Below, piece by piece: positions 61,401-64,000 of a stretch of 64,000 bases of DNA. Every line of letters starts with the position of its first letter. Position 1 is the stretch's first letter. The stretch is from a virus, in the IMG/VR virus record IMGVR_UViG_3300025785_001261, positions 1 to 64,000 of that record. One strand, 5' to 3'. The notes under the pieces are model-generated. The model made no database searches, had not been told where the DNA came from, and saw only the letters and a list, made by a program, of their open reading frames with translations. Made by a program: the position numbers and the translations under genes.

Positions 61401-64000
61401 CACTCTTCGTAGATGTTGTACTGTCCTGTTTCCTTGCCAAGATTCACGCGAGTTAATAGTTCGGCGGCACGCAGGCTACCCTTGGTCTTGATGAACTGCT
61501 GATACAGATTGATCTGGCTTACGTCATCCAGCTCAAGATCAACCATGTACTGGCGTGGCTGGAAGCCAATCAGGTTATAGGCCAGGAGGTCGTTGTCGCT
61601 GTTGAGATTGGCTGTTTGTGTGCTGTAGGTATTGGCCAACTGATCGGCCTTGTTGGCCAAGTTGGGCAATAGGCCTTGATCAATCATGGCGTAGTTGCTC
61701 TTGTACCAGTCATTGTAGTCAAACTGTGTCTTGGGCTGTACTAGGCCGGCAGCCTGCCAGTAGTTGTTTTTGTAACGTACAATTTCACCCTTGGTATAGC
61801 GTTGTGTGCTAGACCAAGGCTCAACGTTATTGTAGTTCAGTATGAACCCTTTGGCATTGAGAGTACCGTCCCATTGGGTGCTGTTAAATGCTTCCAGGTA
61901 CAGGCGATTTTGGCGGGCTGCAGTGATAGGATCATAGATAAGATCATTGAATATGTCCACATTATCAAATACGATCATGTTTTCATAATCAGTAAACTTT
62001 AAATCTAAGAAACTAATGGTTTGTGATGTGCTGGGTGCAGGTTGGATAGTAAATGTATCGCCCGAGCGTTGTATCACTAGATCTCGTGTGGCAAAGGTCT
62101 GACGATTTTGATCCAACAGCTGATTGGCCAAACTGTAACTTATGATGTCGTCTACTACCGATCCAACTTGATACACAGTCAGTCTAGTTGCGCTGGGATT
62201 TAGATTGATAATAGTGCCTTCGCTCCAGCCCTGTTCTGCATAATACAAGAATTCCTGAGCCATTTGGTTCCAGTTTATGATCAGTCCATTTTCAATCTGG
62301 GTGAATGTAAATCCTTGATTGGAAAGATACTGGCCGTAGCTGAGCAGGAAGTCGACTACCATGGTTGCATTAGAGAACACATAGCCATACGGTATGTAGG
62401 CTACTGAGTTTGAATACTGTGCCGGTACTGAAACAGTAGCACCGCCAGCTGATATAGTTTGTAGTATGCCATTGGGCAAACTGACCTGTATAGGGAAATA
62501 GGGATCATATCCACTATAGCCGTATACAGCATAGCCACCAGCAACTGTTTCAACTATTACTGAACTGTAGGTTATACGTCCATAAGGTTGATCTTTGTAG
62601 ACCAGGAGATTATAGCTTTCGGGCGGAATGTACAGACTTTGATTCTGACTCTCCGGACTGGATTTTTCCAAGGCGATCTTGAGATAGTTATCGGCTGTCC
62701 AAGCTGCCATTCTATAGCACAGGCGAACATCCAGGTTGGCCAGATCAGTGCTCAAAATATTAGTGCTGTTGAGTCCGCGCTGTTGATTGAAGTCTACGAT
62801 CCAGTTGATAAAACTGGCCTTGCTCACACCATTGCCGTAGATTTGTAGACCACTACCATCTAGTCTATAGCGTCCATTGTAAAGATACTGTTCTAGTTCA
62901 GTGTTATATCTGTAGAGATCTCTATCGGCAAACAGACTGAAGAATTCTGCCGGGCGTGTCAGGGCCAGCAGTCGCATGATAGCAAATGGATAGCTGGAGC
63001 TCATCCACCAAGAAGCTTCTACAGGGCCGCCGTCGCCAACTTTCCAGCTGCGTTTGAAATTGTTGGGATCATACACGCCGACCACGCTTTCCAAAGGCGG
63101 TAGCAGTTGTCCTTGCTCATCAACCGGAATAACATTGGTCAGGCCTGGCCGTACATAGCGTGGATCTACATAAGGAGCTACAGGATCCGCCACATACCCG
63201 ACTTCGAGGTCACCCCACAGCACCAGGTTGTCACTGGTATAAGGTACAGGACCATAGCGATCGGTCCACCAGACTGGTTGCTCACTGAATCCCAGCATTT
63301 CCCATGGTGTGAGATTGGGTGTAAATGTGTCGTAAAAATATCTATAAATTCCGCGCCAGGCACCTTGTGTCAGAGCTGTTTCATTGATGTTGCTGATTTG
63401 ACCGTTGACAAGTCTAATACCATCACCGGTATAGTTGTAGGTAAATGGATTGTTGGCCAAGTAATCCTGGGCAGTATAATCCAACTTGTTGTAGCCAACC
63501 CAGCTGAGGAAATCTTCGCCCAAGATCTGGGTGATGGTGGTGTTGCTGTAGTCAGTGGTCCTGAAGTAGCCAGGAATCACATCCTCAGCTGTAAGCGGCA
63601 CAGGATTGCCATCATTTTTCAAATTATCATAAATTCTGGTTTCAAATTCCAACAAGACCTGATCGCGAATGTCACCAAAGGCCACGGTGGTGCTGCCATC
63701 GTGTCCTTGGATAACAAAAGTTGGATTGATGTAGTCTGAATCTAGATAAAGCTCAGGACGGAACTTGGGATATAAACCCAACTTGGTCGGTGTGTTGGGG
63801 ACATAGTTGCCGGTTGTGTCGTTGTATTCATTGATCGTGACCGTATCGCCCACGTTGAGAGGAATTAACACAGTCAAGGTTGGTGTATCTGTACCAACCA
63901 CATAGTCATAGTTACGAGTCAACAAACGACCGTTTAGATAGACCAGGAGTCCTAGATAATTTGATTCAGTAAAATTATAAGTTTGTACTGTGTTGAATTG
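52496..64000 (-). CDS. Giant virion adhesin-like protein with seven FG-GAP repeats, partial
   Basis: More than 3,800 residues; the frame is still open at the right edge, so the N-terminus is missing. Numbered from 63925, seven FG-GAP-type repeats (GFGxS...VGAP) lie at roughly 1120-1945: GTSV...GTPG, GQKV...VGAPAS, GTAI...IGGPG, GSSL...VGAKND, GYSL...VGAPNA, GHSL...VGSPNG, GTSV...AGAPGA, the number of blades in an integrin-alpha beta-propeller. Between and around them at least ten modules follow VxxNGxxxxxxxDYxxxxxxIxFxxxPxxGDxIxI. About 2445-2600 is denser in charged residues with helices. A huge fibre or baseplate adhesin is likely. Confidence 0.8.
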   Translation of the reverse strand, partial: QFNTVQTYNFTESNYLGLLVYLNGRLLTRNYDYVVGTDTPTLTVLIPLNVGDTVTINEYNDTTGNYVPNTPTKLGLYPKFRPELYLDSDYINPTFVIQGHDGSTTVAFGDIRDQVLLEFETRIYDNLKNDGNPVPLTAEDVIPGYFRTTDYSNTTITQILGEDFLSWVGYNKLDYTAQDYLANNPFTYNYTGDGIRLVNGQISNINETALTQGAWRGIYRYFYDTFTPNLTPWEMLGFSEQPVWWTDRYGPVPYTSDNLVLWGDLEVGYVADPVAPYVDPRYVRPGLTNVIPVDEQGQLLPPLESVVGVYDPNNFKRSWKVGDGGPVEASWWMSSSYPFAIMRLLALTRPAEFFSLFADRDLYRYNTELEQYLYNGRYRLDGSGLQIYGNGVSKASFINWIVDFNQQRGLNSTNILSTDLANLDVRLCYRMAAWTADNYLKIALEKSSPESQNQSLYIPPESYNLLVYKDQPYGRITYSSVIVETVAGGYAVYGYSGYDPYFPIQVSLPNGILQTISAGGATVSVPAQYSNSVAYIPYGYVFSNATMVVDFLLSYGQYLSNQGFTFTQIENGLIINWNQMAQEFLYYAEQGWSEGTIINLNPSATRLTVYQVGSVVDDIISYSLANQLLDQNRQTFATRDLVIQRSGDTFTIQPAPSTSQTISFLDLKFTDYENMIVFDNVDIFNDLIYDPITAARQNRLYLEAFNSTQWDGTLNAKGFILNYNNVEPWSSTQRYTKGEIVRYKNNYWQAAGLVQPKTQFDYNDWYKSNYAMIDQGLLPNLANKADQLANTYSTQTANLNSDNDLLAYNLIGFQPRQYMVDLELDDVSQINLYQQFIKTKGSLRAAELLTRVNLGKETGQYNIYEEWGILVGTYGANYNRSYFEILLNEADLTSNPSTVQIIYPGETSQADQTVQLGNLWSSSYNINSTNILPTITSPVSNTALPSAGYVNLDDVDITVFSLDDPSNIASQINTIGTGTSIWVAKDNSYNWNVYRCTQVAGQILQITDNLNGTSLVTLSQTTGLAVGDLIIMRYFATGIDGVYRVLSTPSLNTVVIAYSFTSTSQTTIYSSGNGLVWRLQTQRVAQASDVASLPYSKELFSGARAWVDNNGNGQWEVLEKTAPFTQNSILQPNSLVEQANFGTSVTQSFNSGTLMIGTPGIGTGQVETFYRTSDGNYRTGVSLTINATNTLGFGQKVTYGNNTWAAVGAPASNGNKGYATVLYQDPATNEFRINQLITSPEYYLNNLQFGTAIALSYDERWLYIGGPGHNRVYAYTRVDQQAQSVEYVTDGVTVFYNWSDSIQVNYQAPAQLLVTLNNRALTYQVDYQVNSNSIQLITQLPPNQKLRITRRVAVNLTGNGTRVGFNLTGFLYTITDIDSFTVYVDGILQRPSIDYIYNTGNLEDLVTLDGEYINTDSMEQVVVNTPDTGLVFAVAPRAGASIDVITSTYWALVNTLETGSLGLADDAGFGSSLVTSTDGQTLIVGAKNDQTLDSNGNIVTHAGSSYVYDRSVIRYIVNDATQLVYTVPGMVSTPVQVTLNKTVLTNTANFLNGQYTVSGNNIILSSSVYLVLGDELEISTNQFQLVQKLSANNPASDSQFGYSLAMSSNNTTVYVGAPNASDTTTNSGEVQSLVDQSRRYGVIVSNIANPTLTAGDTIRINNIEIAVPASPDNTIAGLARAINPGPYLSTVQYHTGNRVIYQNLCYTALTTSTNKTPSNNPSFWKLSFSIPNVSASLTSDLTFVADGTTKIYDVGSIYSSTVFGPGGPTTKVYVAGVLQTYSTDYTYDNTAQQILFVTAPLGGKTILVVSGRLVLNVINPSATAYSQLTVLPGSNGTAFANLGFTSWIYTQTIYSPNPVNSGRFGHSLGVNAPASNLVVGSPNGNVYEIMPFDGGKTIFDKNSTSFSNLVTNSGVVYTFDLLESANPSATNPGQLVFGQQVYNTTLAQGDGFGTSVSFTEGQLIAGAPGADLGSANQTNYGTATVLDNLLGLPAWQVIHQQEPVVNVELINSVYSFDKLLSSTQTYYDFIDPLQGKILGVAQQNIDYIGAVDPASYNHGTVHNNGTTWAASHVGQIWWDTNLVRFINPNQNDITYASRQWGQTFPGSRVDIYQWIESSVPPANYSGPGTPLSTTSYSVGSALGLNGLFSTTYYYWVRNIPTVYTGKTLSTTAIASYIQYPINSGIAYIGALNSSAIALYNAVPNLVSANNTVLHVEYDQQAAGSQNNIHQEYALVADGRPHSFLDDTLYRKLQDSLCGEDTVGNPVPDPFLSPGQRYGVKFRPRQSMFSDRFAALENYLTRANSILAQYPISEIRSFNLLNSSEALPSSVTATATVCSISGNILTVGGDLTGEFVVGMTLTGDGIPPFVTINGYGDSGTYILNDSLYLTNVAVTGTNGYNQQVDSYEVLTYQNLYIVPLGYLFLVTSDSTQNGRWTVYEVALDATGLKRETNLIRIQNYDTPLYWNYIDWYLPGYNKATQPVAQVQNTGDLLSLSLSQAPVGSSVQVTNYNGGMWEIYLRTTAVGAISDWTRVGLQQGTIAFSETLWNYQLGKYGYDAQVFDAQYFDQEPVIETRKIIQAINQELFIDDLLIFRNQCLILLFNFVYSEFTAPDWLVKSSFIEVDHNLRALLPYQLYQKDNQIFVQDYLNEVKPYHVQTSAFNLIYDGLDTYGGELSDFDLPAYWNTDLVIPQFTSPVLTPYTLSGSLVESTISDEASNAAVWSQWPWSDWFNNYTLNIDSVEIVNGGSGYTVPPVVVVTGNCTQQATMAAVINSAGQVVAINVLTPGSGYVTTATISLTGGNGSGAQAVAVMSNSLVRSFKTTIKYDRYQYASTIHEWQAGVTYNAGDRVRYLDAVWSANTTLNESYFDPAFWSLVPASQLSGVDRTMGFYVPGVNMPGLSLPLLINGVSYPGVQVTGPTYNQNTGFDVGNYNINPFDNISYDASGQPTYDPSILDARYSSSYLDLYLGTRPTDINVDGGGYIDTFSSYAPEELVPGSEFDTLDMRVYTTPGADWQQRGHGFLEVLEKFVYDPLTPTVSFAGMAPYPAQVRVSNQTQETDLVLGTGYTVDWPNQQITITGNATAGDTIVISVFEVGGGNQLYRNNYNGANLPTHTVDTTVYSYAILPVEYYQQGSTNPNIQELVVFINGVLSTNYVYSAYGVNETEVVFLEQLTAADFVCLYVLAPTTINGVTTNYSWSTPQTQIITATGATSYVLDNNLDYSNPSNLIVSVNGARARMASGVNYVGDGAISSFLLPTRSGVDPSTISSSAVSVYVNNLPVATTQWSLSPLGPIAVNGANGNGSVARLTFAAQAVPPYLPGEQITVTGLTGTGSGYNGTFTVISCTVTSVFFGNTSTGAYVSGGSIVGATKYVTFNTVPAAGTAIQIYASANPQAIVSDGVLTFVAGAGLVPPAGSTIAVTSWNDTRQQGLLTQLFSGPVVAGITVSEGLDETPFDPNYIQSVQYSSDPGPFEAGSLKANYLYQIYITGNTDWTLCGAANNNPGTIFQALGPGSGTGLAYAVDLVRSNDTDAYNNSSGSYDFTTGETVQVNDIDLGTIITDPDRLWVYFNGRRLFNGSGFTLDGTKLNLNTGVMGPTDQVIVTQFTNFVVPEAMEFRIFQDMRGVQATYRMTPDTTSTTTQAVTKTDDVIHVANAAALSAPDLAADIWGVVTIDAERIMYRYRDTTANTISGLLRGTAGTANAPHVAGAIVYSMGPSQLLYAQYQNHVVSNTILSNGTQTVFVAENINVSDLTTTQQPEAVQVYVGGLYVQTGYTLTSADPATVTFDTAPPAGVDVTILVQRGSTWYAPGDGTASNGQPLQDTETAPARFLRGL

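Noticed and set aside
63107-63739. 210-residue plus-strand ORF opposite the giant protein
   Set aside because: A mirror frame of the large minus-strand gene; no RBS and no recognisable domain.
1-64000. CRISPR arrays, insertion sequences or integrases
   Set aside because: No spaced direct repeats, transposase motifs or tyrosine/serine recombinase motifs were seen on either strand.

Overview
This window looks like part of the genome of a large tailed bacteriophage of the T4-like (myovirus) type. The grounds are: gene-dense DNA with 4-base ATGA stop/start overlaps; short promoters of the T4 late form TATAAATA; a T4-RNase-H/FEN-like exonuclease, a MazG-like nucleotide pyrophosphohydrolase and a GroES-like co-chaperonin; seven tRNA genes and a tmRNA gene; and a block of virion proteins ending in a giant adhesin-like protein. 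The tmRNA is of the circularly permuted two-piece type and its tag (ANDEQFALAA) resembles betaproteobacterial tags, so a proteobacterial, possibly betaproteobacterial, aquatic host is inferred, not shown.

Layout. 1-6.8 kb: end of a QueE-like gene, a UDP-sugar dehydrogenase, a cytidylyltransferase, two GDSH/GDSW-type proteins, the exonuclease, the MazG-like enzyme and several small unknowns. 6.8-7.2 kb: tRNA-Met and the permuted tmRNA. 7.2-12.4 kb: an asparagine-synthetase-like amidotransferase and three members of a glycosyltransferase-like family. 12.4-18.5 kb: a region of small genes and RNAs, with an attenuator-like leader, a phosphoesterase, six tRNAs, a roughly 200-nt RNA candidate closed by a perfect 18-bp inverted repeat, two PP-loop/oxygenase genes, and a homologue of the omega subunit of RNA polymerase. 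18.5-20.2 kb: an AT-rich methyltransferase and PP-loop pair. 20.4-24.8 kb: a MoxR-type AAA+ ATPase and a metallopeptidase-like/VWA protein flanking eight tandem small genes with a shared C-terminal signature. 24.9-27.9 kb: an oxygenase, the GroES homologue and small conserved genes.

27.9-49.3 kb is a long sugar- or metabolite-tailoring region: SDR epimerase, DegT-type aminotransferase, amidinotransferase, NodU-type carbamoyltransferase, five twitch-type radical SAM proteins, a 2-oxoglutarate oxygenase and many glycosyltransferase-like proteins. With the dehydrogenase and cytidylyltransferase at the left end these could make an amino-, guanidino- and carbamoyl-decorated sugar or glycan. 49.3-64 kb, minus strand, holds virion genes ending in a protein of more than 3,800 residues that contains seven FG-GAP (integrin-alpha-like) repeats and runs off the right edge.

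Two promoter classes recur: TTGAC(A/C/T)-N17-TATAAT (eight clear copies, all with exactly 17 bases between the boxes) before tRNAs, rpoZ, exonuclease, MoxR and VWA genes, and TATAAATA-type late promoters. Several start codons fall at or very near the predicted transcription start, suggesting leaderless mRNAs.
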